From the NCBI GenBank assembly GCA_023421505.1, contig JAEZTJ010000083.1, positions 47,586 to 111,585 of the forward strand: a stretch of DNA of 64,000 bases, in the 5' to 3' direction. The notes below the pieces were generated by a model, which did not search any database, was not told where the DNA came from, and saw only the letters and a program-made list of their open reading frames with translations. Positions 1-8,956 of this stretch are shown piece after piece. The translations under genes were made by a program, and so were the position numbers. Source of the stretch: Bacillota bacterium (GTDB lineage Bacteria; Bacillota; Clostridia; Lachnospirales; Lachnospiraceae). Position 1 is the first letter of the stretch. The number at the start of each line of letters is the position of its first letter.

Positions 1-678
1 CTGCTTAATTATAACGAAACTTTGAATAATGTTTTTACTCTTGCGCATGAGATGGGACATGCAATTCACAGCTACTATTCTGACAGAGAACAGCCTTATA
101 TCTACGCAGGCTATAAAATATTTGTTGCCGAGGTAGCATCTACCTGTAACGAAGCGTTACTAATTGATTATATGTTAAAAACCACGGAGGATAAGAAGAA
201 GAAGGCATACTTGATTAATCATTTTCTTGAGAAATTTAAAGGTACGTTGTTCCGTCAGGCAATGTTTGCGGAATTTGAAATGATTACCCATAAAATGGTT
301 GAAGAGGGTGAAAGCCTGACTGCAGAGGTTCTTTGCCGGATTTATCATGATCTAAACAAAGCATATTTTGGTGAGGATATCGTGATTGATCAGGACATTG
401 ATATGGAATGGTCAAGGATTCCGCATTTTTATAATGCTTTTTATGTATATCAATATGCGACAGGATATTCTGCGGCAATTGCTTTATCAAGAAGAATATT
501 AAGCGAGGGAGCTCCGGCGGTAAAAGATTACATCAAGTTCTTAAGTGGCGGAAGCTCTGATTATCCGATTGAATTACTTAAGGCTGCCGGCGTTGATATG
601 AGCACGAAGGAACCGGTTCATATGGCACTTCAATTATTTGCAGAGTTATTAGACCAGATGGAGGAATTAATGAAGTAA
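1..678 (+). CDS. pepF: Oligoendopeptidase F (M3 family), C-terminal part
   Basis: This is the 3' part of a gene that enters from the left edge; the frame is open from base 1, so its start lies outside the window. The visible 225 residues carry the M3 zinc motif HEMGH (bases 46-60) and, downstream, the helix VAEVASTCNEALL, which in this family supplies the third zinc-binding glutamate. The family degrades short peptides in the cytoplasm. The C-terminal helical region looks complete and ends in TAA. No partner gene follows directly. Confidence 0.93.
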   Translation: MLNYNETLNNVFTLAHEMGHAIHSYYSDREQPYIYAGYKIFVAEVASTCNEALLIDYMLKTTEDKKKKAYLINHFLEKFKGTLFRQAMFAEFEMITHKMVEEGESLTAEVLCRIYHDLNKAYFGEDIVIDQDIDMEWSRIPHFYNAFYVYQYATGYSAAIALSRRILSEGAPAVKDYIKFLSGGSSDYPIELLKAAGVDMSTKEPVHMALQLFAELLDQMEELMK

Positions 679-943
679 TATTCTGGCTTTTGATAATCTC
701 ACGGTTAGTAGTAATAGATTGGCAGGGAGGCTGTGGAGGAGGATAATACGTAAGCTTTTGTACTTCAAAATAATCCCCTTCACAGTTACGCATGATAAAA
801 TATTATTGGAAGTTTAAAAAATTTGATTATCGCATTGTTGAGTGTGGTTTCGGATTGAATAGGTAGGAGAAAGAAATAAGCTTGTTTTATTATTATTTCA
901 GGTATATAATCAAGTATTATATTTAAAAAGATTTAAACTACTA

Positions 944-1432
944 ATGATAGAGAATGGATGCGATAAGATGGTTTTAAGAAAAGCGGATGTCAAGGATATT
1001 GATGAACTGTTAAAGATTAGGTTGGCGTATTTAAATGAGGATTTTGAACTTACCAAGGAGCAAACCGATAAGTTGAAAGAACAGCTGCCCAGTTACTACA
1101 AAGAGCATTTGGAGAAGGATATGTTTGCTTACATTGCCGAAGAGAATGGCGTTGTCGTATCCAGTGTTTTCTTGATTATCATTGAGAGGCCGGCTAATCC
1201 TGTTTTTATTACAGGGAAGATCGGAAATATTCTTAATGTATATACAGAACCGGAATACAGAAGGCAGGGTTTGGCTGCTAATTTATTAAGTTTAGCGATT
1301 GAGGAGGGAAAGACTTTAGATTTATCCTTTCTGGAGCTAATTGCAACACAGAAAGGGTATCCGCTTTATAAAAAGCTAGGCTTTGTAGATGCAATAGCGC
1401 ATAATAAGCCTATGAAATTCATGTATCACTAA
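944..1432 (+). CDS. GNAT family N-acetyltransferase
   Basis: A 162-residue protein of usual single-domain GNAT length. The acetyl-CoA motif A is visible in the middle (NVYTEPEYRRQGLA, with R-R-Q-G-L-A as the pyrophosphate loop), followed by the helix NLLSLAIEEGK and the late strand LYKKLGF. The substrate cannot be told. ATG 968 (MVLRKADV) would give a more typical GNAT N-terminus than ATG 944. Neither has a strong ribosome site. It stands alone between pepF and the AnfO-family gene. Confidence 0.85.
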   Translation: MIENGCDKMVLRKADVKDIDELLKIRLAYLNEDFELTKEQTDKLKEQLPSYYKEHLEKDMFAYIAEENGVVVSSVFLIIIERPANPVFITGKIGNILNVYTEPEYRRQGLAANLLSLAIEEGKTLDLSFLELIATQKGYPLYKKLGFVDAIAHNKPMKFMYH

Positions 1433-1896
1433 GCAAGACAATAAGGAAGCAATATAACTTTAAGAGAATAATATTTTATTGATAATATTACTTATTTATT
1501 AAGGTTAGGTGTCATAAACCCCTCGAATAATTTGGCTTCGTCATTTGGCACAAGCACTACTTATAACAAAGCGACGAATCACAAAACCTAATATGCTTTT
1601 GACCTCCAATCTTATTTATAAAACTTATACATAATTGGCAAAATAGAACTTTATTTATCTTATTTCTTGTTGAAATGTTAATATTGAATACGATAGTAAC
1701 CGGGTGTATGATAATTATATGCACAGATACAATTACAGATTTAGGGATATTATTAGGTTACAAAGACTGAGCCATCATTAATAGCTTTTCTTTATCTTTC
1801 GAGGGAGAATTGACTGTTAATTATGGCTTTTTTATTTTAAATCAATACGCAAAGGAAAATATAGGAAAGAAAAATATAAGAAAGAAGGTGTATAGT
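1433..1896 (+). other. Long intergenic leader with two possible stem-loops
   Basis: No convincing gene. Two paired stretches stand out. At about 1503-1592, TTAGGT pairs with ACCTAA near the ends, and TTCGTC (1539-1544) pairs with GACGAA (1572-1577). At 1696-1761, GTAACC pairs with GGTTAC and encloses a hairpin GTGTAT/ATGCAC. The second sits directly upstream of the AnfO-family gene and could be a leader RNA. It matches no riboswitch consensus I know. Confidence 0.35.
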
Positions 1897-2514
1897 TTGA
1901 TTGCAGTATATATTAATGAAGCCGGCAATACAGCCTCAATAAAAGAACAGGGCTTTGTTCGAGTGTATCATATAGAGGATAAGGAATGGAAGGTCGCTTT
2001 GGAGTTCCCTTTTCATGCAAATATTAATTCAAGAATATCTGAAGTTAGACAGACAATGATAGAGATGGTTCAAAAAATAAGCACATGTAAGGTATTTGTC
2101 GCCAAAGAGGTAGTAGGTCAGCTTTATTATATATTGGAAGCAAATGGTTTTGAAAGCTTTGAAGCGGAGGGAAGACCGGAACAATTTTTAGATTCCGTAT
2201 GTCATACGATAGAACAGGATTCTATAGATAAGACAGAGGTTATGCGTAATTCTCAAACCTCTATTATAAAAGCAACAGACCGGGAAGGTGTATATATGAT
2301 AAATCTGAAAAAAGTACTTAATTCAGACTGTTCCTTAACCTCTAAAAAGCTGTTATTCTCCTTCCTTCAGCAAAAGGAATTTCTTTCTCTGGAGGTAATA
2401 TGTGATCATATACCAAAATGGTTTGATATTGAATTTCCAAGAATGGGACTAAGCTATATTAAGGATACCTATCATGAAAGTGAAATAAGGGTATATGTTA
2501 CTGCGAATGAATAA
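1897..2514 (+). CDS. AnfO-family protein (Fe-only nitrogenase accessory family)
   Basis: The protein resembles the AnfO family, named after the Fe-only nitrogenase cluster; the exact function is not established. The N-terminal strand (IAVYINEAGNTASI, then VRVYHIEDKEWKV) and the C-terminal block (SLTSKKLLFSFLQ, then EVICDHIPKWF) match the family as I remember it. The frame opens further upstream (TTG 1810), but TTG 1897 has AAGGTG at 1885-1890 and gives the usual family N-terminus, so 205 residues is preferred. No nitrogenase structural or cofactor genes are present in the window, so it is an orphan here. Confidence 0.7.
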   Translation: MIAVYINEAGNTASIKEQGFVRVYHIEDKEWKVALEFPFHANINSRISEVRQTMIEMVQKISTCKVFVAKEVVGQLYYILEANGFESFEAEGRPEQFLDSVCHTIEQDSIDKTEVMRNSQTSIIKATDREGVYMINLKKVLNSDCSLTSKKLLFSFLQQKEFLSLEVICDHIPKWFDIEFPRMGLSYIKDTYHESEIRVYVTANE

Positions 2515-2601
2515 TGCTGTTTATAGAAACCCCGCCATAACAGAGCGAATATCGACGTACTGAAATAGGATCAATTAAGGTGTCTGCAACCATTTAATTC
2601 G

Positions 2602-3936
2602 CTATACGATAACTAACCCGTGTTTGTATTCACTTGATACAGGAGTTTTGAATTTTTCATAAACAGCCTGATGATAAAGATGTGCTGCGGTTATATCTTC
2701 AGAAAGCATTTGTAGTCCCAAGGAAGTAAGCTGCTTGTCTGCCTTTGATACCTTTGTTATTATTGGTAGCTTGCTGGTTTTTTCGATATACGTAAGGAGA
2801 GGGGAGGATTGCTTTTTAAGACCCAATATTCTTGCATATTGAGTGTAACCCGCCGTGTTATAATTCTTAACGTTTTCCGTCCGAATATTAAGCAGTAGAT
2901 GGATTAGAGCACGGTTAATACGCGTCAAAGTCATATTCTTTGTCTTTATACTTTGAGCAAGATTAGAGATAGTTTGATTAAAATTCGGTATTTTTTTCAA
3001 GCGGTCAGCTAAATCACCTGTTATATCTAAGTAGCTAGTAAGAGCGTTCTTATCCTCTGTAAGTAGTTTGTATTTAAAGAGGATTGAAAAGTCTTCCTCT
3101 GTAATTGGAAATGTTTTTAAATAATTGCTCTGTAAAATTTGATAAACCTCATCGGGAACGCTACTTTTCATTTTCTTAAAGCTATCATGAATATCTTGGG
3201 TTTCCTGTACCATAGATCTTCGTATAGCTGTAGCCGAGCTGATAAGCATCTTGTTCGGAAACAGATTGTCAACGAATTGCTTGCTAGTCAGGGAAAGATC
3301 AGGTTCAGCCAATTCATCAGCCAGATTGATGTCATGATAATGATTAGATATTCTTTTGATTGTAAGAGGGCTGATATTAGACCGAAAATGAAGGAGTGCT
3401 TTTAGATATTCTATCCCCAGAATATTATTCGGCTCAGAAAGTACTTTAGTTAGTGATTGTACATTAGCTATACCCGTCTCATTAAACGATTCTGTAATTG
3501 CTTTCAGTCTTGCGGCCGGATAAGTTAAGCCTTCCTTTAAATAGGATTGAATACTATTATCATAAGATTTTGGAACATCAATTAAATATTTAGCTGCTTC
3601 CATTAATAGACTAATATCCCCGCTCTCGCTGCCAAAGCAGAGATAATCTACAATCCCCAGCTTATGAAGCAAAGAGACGGCGCCGTAAGCGAAAAACTCT
3701 GCACTTCCTGTGGCATAACAGACAGGTAGTTCTAGTACCAGATCAACTCCGTTTCGTAATGCCATCTCTGTTCTTAAGTATTTATCGATGACAGCAGGAG
3801 CACCTCTTTGTACAAAATCGCCGCTCATTACGACGATTACATAATCCGCTCCGGATAGACGCCTTGCTTCATCAATATGATATTTGTGTCCATTATGAAA
3901 GGGATTATATTCAGTAATCAGGCCTACAGTTTTCAT
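2602..3936 (-). CDS. tmcAL: tRNA(Met) cytidine acetate ligase (TmcAL, YlbM family)
   Basis: TmcAL activates acetate with ATP to acetyl-AMP and acetylates the wobble cytidine of elongator tRNA-Met (ac4C34). The start reads MKTVGLITEYNPFHNGH, which contains the HxGH nucleotidyltransferase motif; VMSGDFVQRGAP follows. The frame extends seven codons further upstream, to 3957, but AAGGAG lies within that extension and ten bases before ATG 3936, so the shorter 444-residue form is chosen. In Bacillus the orthologue precedes yceD and rpmF. Here the acetate genes pta and ackA lie between those two parts. Confidence 0.93.
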   Translation of the reverse strand: MKTVGLITEYNPFHNGHKYHIDEARRLSGADYVIVVMSGDFVQRGAPAVIDKYLRTEMALRNGVDLVLELPVCYATGSAEFFAYGAVSLLHKLGIVDYLCFGSESGDISLLMEAAKYLIDVPKSYDNSIQSYLKEGLTYPAARLKAITESFNETGIANVQSLTKVLSEPNNILGIEYLKALLHFRSNISPLTIKRISNHYHDINLADELAEPDLSLTSKQFVDNLFPNKMLISSATAIRRSMVQETQDIHDSFKKMKSSVPDEVYQILQSNYLKTFPITEEDFSILFKYKLLTEDKNALTSYLDITGDLADRLKKIPNFNQTISNLAQSIKTKNMTLTRINRALIHLLLNIRTENVKNYNTAGYTQYARILGLKKQSSPLLTYIEKTSKLPIITKVSKADKQLTSLGLQMLSEDITAAHLYHQAVYEKFKTPVSSEYKHGLVIV

Positions 3937-4094
3937 GGGGTTTTTGCTCCTTACCATTAACTAACGCTTCGATTCAGTATTGGTAGTTCGTACATTCATG
4001 TAGATTGCAGCTTTGTAATTTTTATTTATCTAAAGACGATAATATCAGTTATTTTTAACGACGTCAATTGCAGCTATTCTCTAATCTATAAGAA

Positions 4095-4124
4095 AGGATA
4101 CCATAATGAATATTATAGTATCCT
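4095..4124 (-). terminator. Hairpin downstream of the glycosidase-like gene
   Basis: AGGATAC (4095-4101) pairs with GTATCCT (4118-4124), and the stem continues through ATAAT/ATTAT. Read on the minus strand it follows the stop of the 4209-5924 gene and is trailed by TTCTTAT, a weak T-rich tail. A terminator is likely but not certain. Confidence 0.45.
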
Positions 4125-4208
4125 CAGAAAACCAATTTATGAATTATTCTTTAACGTATTCTAAAATGCAGGATTATACAGTTACAAGTGATTATATTAT
4201 GGTAGATA

Positions 4209-5924
4209 TTATTCATTTATTTTCATAACATAATTAACTCCGGGAGATAATTTTGCTGTGAACCGGGTTCCTTTATTGCTTGGACTACCATTTAATGACA
4301 TCCCATTCTCCAAATCGATAAGCTTAGCATTTTCCTTATTGACAATAACAGATATTTCGGTTATGTATGGCTTGAAGGAACGTAGGATAAAGGTATCATT
4401 ATCATATACAAAAAGTGCAACCATAGGATCACCCTCCAGAACGACAGGCAATTCTTTGCTTATTATAGCTCTTAATGAATTTATTACGGGTACAGGGTAA
4501 TGATATAGATCACCTTGGTCGTCGGGGATGGTGATAACAAAAAGTCTGCCTTTTGAATAGGAGGTTTTCATTATGATAGGGAAATTGTTATCCTCGCCGT
4601 ATCCGCCGGCTATCTGCCACACATCATTGGTGAAGAATTGAGGCTGAGTTAGCAGGACTGCCTTTGAAGACTCATAACAGCCGTGTAGTGTTATTCCGCC
4701 ATCATTAGAACACATGTAATGGTTGATCAAAGCTTTTTTACTTGTATAAGCTATATGAGCAAGCTCTTTAAAAGCTTCACCCAATCGTGTTACAAGCCCT
4801 GAGGTAACGATAACATCTGCTCCGGAGCTAAGACTTTCTTTTATTTTGGTTATAATATTAGTATCCTGTCCTGCATTTTCAGTTAGGAAAATAACCTTGG
4901 AATCGACAGGATATTCCGGGTAAGGCTCTAAGGGTATGCCGCACATTCCTATATAATTGTGCAGATAGTCCTCTCCGTAGCTGTGATAGGGTATATAACA
5001 AGAAACCCCGATGGGATTGCCAAGCGATGAGAAATAGTTATCGATATCTTCGAATGCCTGTCCAACTGCAGGTGGGAAAACTGTATAAGACTTATCGTTG
5101 ATTAAAGAGCCAAGACAGAACAGCATGGCTTCTCTTGCTTTGGCGAATAATGTCAAGTATCCCTGATCTAAATAGGAGGTGAGATTATAGCTGCATTCGT
5201 AGGGATCGAACCAACCGCCTAGATTTCTATCTGGTGCTACATTTTCAAGATATCTCATAACAAAATAACTTAAATACTTCGGAAGATGCTGTTGGGTATA
5301 GGTAGGATTACGGGTCTCTGTACCGGTATAAATATAATCAAAAACCTTAGGCTCATCTTCTAGGTTATAACCGGAATCCTGATAATGCTCATACCAGTTT
5401 GGATATTTGATAATAGCCTTAATCTTCGGATTAACCTGCTTTGCTGTCTTTACTATAATGTTTTCCGCAAAATCGTTCATTAGCTCCAGACGAAATTGAG
5501 ACCACGAACGATCTCCCTTAGCTTGAATGCAAGCATCGCAACGACAGTTTGTAAAATAAAAATCATCCAGAATAAATTCATCAAATATTTCTGCTGTAAG
5601 TGTTACAACATTCTTCATAAGGGTTTTAGTTACTTCCGAAGTATAGCATAATTGAGTAAAGCCGCCCTCCAAATGATTATGTGCAGCATCGGTAGTTATA
5701 CCACCAGCAACTATTACACACTTTTGTTCAAAAAAAGCTTTTACCTTAAGCATTTGTTCTTTGTCTATCGTTACGCCTCCGCGATAGGTTTCAAGGTAGA
5801 CTTTTCCGATTTTGATATTCTTCTCGAGCAGCTGAAACCTGCGGTTAAAATCGTCAAAATCTGTTATGGAAATAAGATTGAAAACAGGACAATATAAACT
5901 TGCATTAAAATGCTTGTACCCCAT
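4209..5924 (-). CDS. Putative glycoside-hydrolase-like TIM-barrel protein
   Basis: A 571-residue cytoplasmic protein with no signal peptide. I do not recognise the exact family. The N-terminal two thirds look like a TIM-barrel hydrolase with an acidic strand end followed by a Cys cluster (LDDFYFTNCRCDAC, near residues 119-132). A segment near residue 345 (SKVIFLTENAGQDTN) resembles the glutamine-amidotransferase-like domain of GH42-type enzymes. The last 80 residues look like a small beta domain. AAGGAGG lies only two bases from ATG 5930 but eight from ATG 5924, so the second Met is chosen. A role in sugar metabolism is inference. Confidence 0.55.
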   Translation of the reverse strand: MGYKHFNASLYCPVFNLISITDFDDFNRRFQLLEKNIKIGKVYLETYRGGVTIDKEQMLKVKAFFEQKCVIVAGGITTDAAHNHLEGGFTQLCYTSEVTKTLMKNVVTLTAEIFDEFILDDFYFTNCRCDACIQAKGDRSWSQFRLELMNDFAENIIVKTAKQVNPKIKAIIKYPNWYEHYQDSGYNLEDEPKVFDYIYTGTETRNPTYTQQHLPKYLSYFVMRYLENVAPDRNLGGWFDPYECSYNLTSYLDQGYLTLFAKAREAMLFCLGSLINDKSYTVFPPAVGQAFEDIDNYFSSLGNPIGVSCYIPYHSYGEDYLHNYIGMCGIPLEPYPEYPVDSKVIFLTENAGQDTNIITKIKESLSSGADVIVTSGLVTRLGEAFKELAHIAYTSKKALINHYMCSNDGGITLHGCYESSKAVLLTQPQFFTNDVWQIAGGYGEDNNFPIIMKTSYSKGRLFVITIPDDQGDLYHYPVPVINSLRAIISKELPVVLEGDPMVALFVYDNDTFILRSFKPYITEISVIVNKENAKLIDLENGMSLNGSPSNKGTRFTAKLSPGVNYVMKINE

Positions 5925-6425
5925 ATACATTACCTCCTTAGATTAATCAAAATGATATATGATAAGACTATAATTGTGGATAGTCTGACTTTATAAATAG
6001 TTAAATAAGTAGTCAGTTACGATTAAATTCGTCAGGATCAGATACCATGCAATTATAGGTAAATTGTATAGAAATATCAGATAATCAACAATGGTTATTC
6101 TACGCATTCATATGGAGAATCTTATATGAGAAAAAATTACATTTAGGCCCGCCGGAAATGTCAAAAGAGTACTGCAGGTCTCGCAAGCGAGCCAAATAAG
6201 CAGCGAAGAAATGAGGTGAAACAGGAATAGTTTTCACGATTTATGCTGAAATGGTAGAGATATCGTTTGATTATATAAAACGCATAAATAAACTGAAAAA
6301 TTGACCAACATTTTTCTACAAAATGTACTTGTAACTGCTAGATATTTGTCTTATAATAAAAACTATTGGTTTAACAAATTATATTATAATAATACAAAAA
6401 GAGATGTTAAGGAAGGAGCAACATC
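5925..6425. other. Divergent intergenic region before pta
   Basis: About 500 bases without a gene. It holds the minus-strand ribosome site of the glycosidase-like gene and the pta promoter near 6329. A stretch at 6170-6255 (TGCAGGTCTCGCAAGCGAG, later CGATTTATGC) resembles a decayed copy of the hairpin-rich repeat seen at 9826-9949. I see nothing else in it. Confidence 0.4.
6329..6357 (+). promoter_or_regulatory. Probable sigma-A promoter of pta
   Basis: TTGTAA (6329-6334), a 17-base spacer and a perfect TATAAT (6352-6357) lie about 70 bases before pta. An alternative pair, TTGACC at 6301 with TGTACT at 6324, lies just upstream. No operator is evident. Confidence 0.6.
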
Positions 6426-7421
6426 ATGGGCTTTATTGACAGTATTAAGGAGAGAGCAAAAAAGGATATTAAGACAATTGTATTGCCGGAGAGTGATGAC
6501 AGAAGGACATTGGAGGCTGCCAGCCGAATTTTGGCAGAAGGAATTGCTAATATTGTATTAGTAGGTAATAAGGAAGAAATTATGAAGAAGGCGGATGGAC
6601 TGGATTTATCTAAGGCTTCCATTATTGATCCTGATCAAAGCGAAAAGCTTCAGGGTTATATCGATCTTCTTGTTGAAATAAGAAAAAGTAAAGGCATGAC
6701 ACCGGAACAGGCTAAGGAGTTGTTAACAAAGGATTATACTTATTTTGGTGTTACTATGGTAAAGGCAGGAGATGCAGACGGTATGGTATCAGGTGCAGTA
6801 CATTCAACTGCTGATACACTCCGTCCTTCCTTACAGATATTAAAGACGGCTCCGAATACCAAGCTGGTATCCTCCTTTTTTGTAATTGTAGTACCTAATT
6901 GCGAATTTGGTGCGGAAGGAACCTTTATATTCTCAGATTCCGGACTTGTTCAGAATCCGAATCCACAGGAGCTTGCAGCAATTGCAGGAAGCAGCGCGAA
7001 GAGCTTTGAAACACTCGTTGGCAAGGAAGCTATTGTAGCTATGTTATCACACTCTACAAAGGGAAGCGCTTCCCATCCTGACGTGGATAAAGTAGTTGAA
7101 GCAACCAGAATTGCAAAGGAATTATATCCGAATATTAAGCTTGATGGTGAGTATCAGTTAGATGCTGCAATTGTTCCAAGTGTAGGTGCATCCAAGGCCC
7201 CTGGAAGTGATATTGCTGGTAAGGCAAACGTTCTTATCTTCCCAGATCTCGATGCAGGTAATATCGGCTATAAATTGGCACAAAGACTTGCAAAGGCAGA
7301 AGCTTACGGACCGATTACGCAAGGTATCGCTAAGCCGGTTAACGATCTCTCCAGAGGTTGTACAGCTGATGATATCGTTGGTGTAATTGCAATCACAGCA
7401 GTTCAGGCAGCTTCCATGTAA
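6426..7421 (+). CDS. pta: Phosphate acetyltransferase
   Basis: Pta converts acetyl-CoA and phosphate to acetyl phosphate, the first step of ATP-yielding acetate formation. The 331 residues match the short, single-domain Firmicutes form without the N-terminal regulatory part of the E. coli enzyme. Family blocks are visible: IVLPESDDRRTLEA at the start, DADGMVSGAVHSTADTLRP, SHSTKGSASHPDVDKV and the C-terminal NDLSRGCTADDIV. The start has GGAG eight bases upstream. ackA follows after 158 bases, forming the usual acetate pair. Confidence 0.97.
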   Translation: MGFIDSIKERAKKDIKTIVLPESDDRRTLEAASRILAEGIANIVLVGNKEEIMKKADGLDLSKASIIDPDQSEKLQGYIDLLVEIRKSKGMTPEQAKELLTKDYTYFGVTMVKAGDADGMVSGAVHSTADTLRPSLQILKTAPNTKLVSSFFVIVVPNCEFGAEGTFIFSDSGLVQNPNPQELAAIAGSSAKSFETLVGKEAIVAMLSHSTKGSASHPDVDKVVEATRIAKELYPNIKLDGEYQLDAAIVPSVGASKAPGSDIAGKANVLIFPDLDAGNIGYKLAQRLAKAEAYGPITQGIAKPVNDLSRGCTADDIVGVIAITAVQAASM

Positions 7422-7510
7422 CAAATTTTTAGAAGCTTATATGAATAATATTAATAAAATATCAGGCTTATTTTAGAATTCAATAGATAGAATAAAACAG
7501 CTCAGTATTG

Positions 7511-7549
7511 GAAAGGCAGAAAGAAGATATGTTATGATAGCTGCTTTTC
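7511..7549 (+). other. Hairpin between pta and ackA
   Basis: GAAAGGCAG (7511-7519) pairs with CTGCTTTTC (7541-7549), with one G-U, just 30 bases before ackA. It lacks a good T-tract. It may adjust ackA expression relative to pta or stabilise mRNA ends; this is inference. Confidence 0.4.
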
Positions 7550-7579
7550 TATTAAACTTAAAAGTGAGGTAATTAGAAA

Positions 7580-8776
7580 ATGAAAGTATTGGTAATTAAT
7601 TGTGGCAGCTCTTCCTTAAAGTACCAATTAATTGATTCCGACAGCGAGAAGGTTTTAGCAGTCGGTATCTGTGAAAGAATCGGACAAGATGTCAGCTATT
7701 TAAAGCATACACCAAATGGTGGCGAGAAGGTTGTTATTGAAGCATCTATGAAAAATCATGATGTAGCTGTACAGATGGTACTGGATGCTTTAACTGATGC
7801 AAAGCACGGTGTAATTAAGGCACTCGATGAGATAGGTGCAGTTGGACACAGAGTTGTACATGGGGGCGAGAAATTTTCTGCTTCTACCCTTATTACTGAT
7901 GAAGTGATAAAAGCGATCGAAGAGTGTAACGATTTGGCACCTCTTCATAATCCGGCTAATTTAATTGGTATTCATGCATGTGCAAAACTGATGAAGGGTG
8001 TTCCGATGGTAGGAGTGTTTGACACTGCTTTCCATCAGACTATGCCGCCGAAGGCTTATCTGTATGGTCTTCCTTATGAGTATTATGATAATTATAAAAT
8101 TCGTAAATATGGTTTTCATGGCACCAGTCACAGCTTTGTATCAAAGAGAACCGCTGATTATTTAGGCTTGGACATTAATAATTCAAAAATTATAGTATGC
8201 CATCTGGGTAATGGAGCAAGTATTTCAGCAGTATTAAACGGAAAATCTGTTGATACCAGTATGGGCTTCACTCCTTTAGCAGGTCTTGTTATGGGAACCA
8301 GAAGCGGTGATATCGATCCGTCCATTATAGATTTCATTGCCAAGAAAGAAAATAAATCTATTGATGAGATTATGAATTTACTCAACAAACAGTCCGGTGT
8401 TCAGGGTATGTCTGATGTATCCAGTGATTTTAGAGATATTAATGCAGCTATGGACAGCGGAAATGAGAAAGCGATTGCTGCATTTGATGTATTTGTTTAC
8501 CGTGTTGCTAAGTATATCGGAGGATATGTGGCAGCAATGAATGGTGTTGACGCAATTGCATTTACTGCAGGTGTTGGTGAAAATGACCATAAGGTTAGAG
8601 AATTTGTATGTAGTTATCTTGGATACTTAGGTGTAACCTTGGATTTAGAAAAGAACAAGGCTAGAGGAGAAGAGATCACTCTTACGACACCGGATTCCAA
8701 AGTTAAAGTTTGTATCATCCCTACGAATGAAGAGTTAGCAATAGCAAGAGAGACAGTTGAAATATTAAATAAATAA
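7580..8776 (+). CDS. ackA: Acetate kinase
   Basis: AckA converts acetyl phosphate and ADP to acetate and ATP. At 398 residues it has the expected length. The ASKHA phosphate loop NCGSSSLKYQL is at the N-terminus, followed by the active-site segments GHRVVHGGE (Arg near 91), FDTAFHQTMP (Asp near 148), HLGNGAS and TRSGDIDPS, then FTAGVGEN near the C-terminus. ATG 7580 follows GTGAGGT at a normal distance. It is paired with pta. Confidence 0.98.
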   Translation: MKVLVINCGSSSLKYQLIDSDSEKVLAVGICERIGQDVSYLKHTPNGGEKVVIEASMKNHDVAVQMVLDALTDAKHGVIKALDEIGAVGHRVVHGGEKFSASTLITDEVIKAIEECNDLAPLHNPANLIGIHACAKLMKGVPMVGVFDTAFHQTMPPKAYLYGLPYEYYDNYKIRKYGFHGTSHSFVSKRTADYLGLDINNSKIIVCHLGNGASISAVLNGKSVDTSMGFTPLAGLVMGTRSGDIDPSIIDFIAKKENKSIDEIMNLLNKQSGVQGMSDVSSDFRDINAAMDSGNEKAIAAFDVFVYRVAKYIGGYVAAMNGVDAIAFTAGVGENDHKVREFVCSYLGYLGVTLDLEKNKARGEEITLTTPDSKVKVCIIPTNEELAIARETVEILNK

Positions 8777-8821
8777 CATAATAAGAATTATCTGGAATTA
8801 TGTAGGTTTATTATTTTTTGA

Positions 8822-8850
8822 TTGACAAATAATAACACAGTAGGTATAAT
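8822..8850 (+). promoter_or_regulatory. Consensus sigma-A promoter of yceD-rpmF
   Basis: A perfect TTGACA (8822-8827) and perfect TATAAT (8845-8850) are separated by exactly 17 bases. They lie about 100 bases before yceD. This is one of the strongest promoters in the window, as fits a ribosomal protein operon. Confidence 0.85.
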
Positions 8851-8956
8851 ACAAGAAGTGCGTTGAGAGTTCAGTAAGCTGATACTTGAAAACACAGTTG
8901 AATAGTGAATTTATTTTATTATTTGACCATGCAGTGAATATTCGGAGAGATTACTA

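Noticed and set aside
1501..1810. A known riboswitch (molybdenum cofactor, cyclic di-GMP or purine) before the AnfO gene
   Set aside because: None of the conserved core sequences of these classes could be found; only general base pairing was seen.
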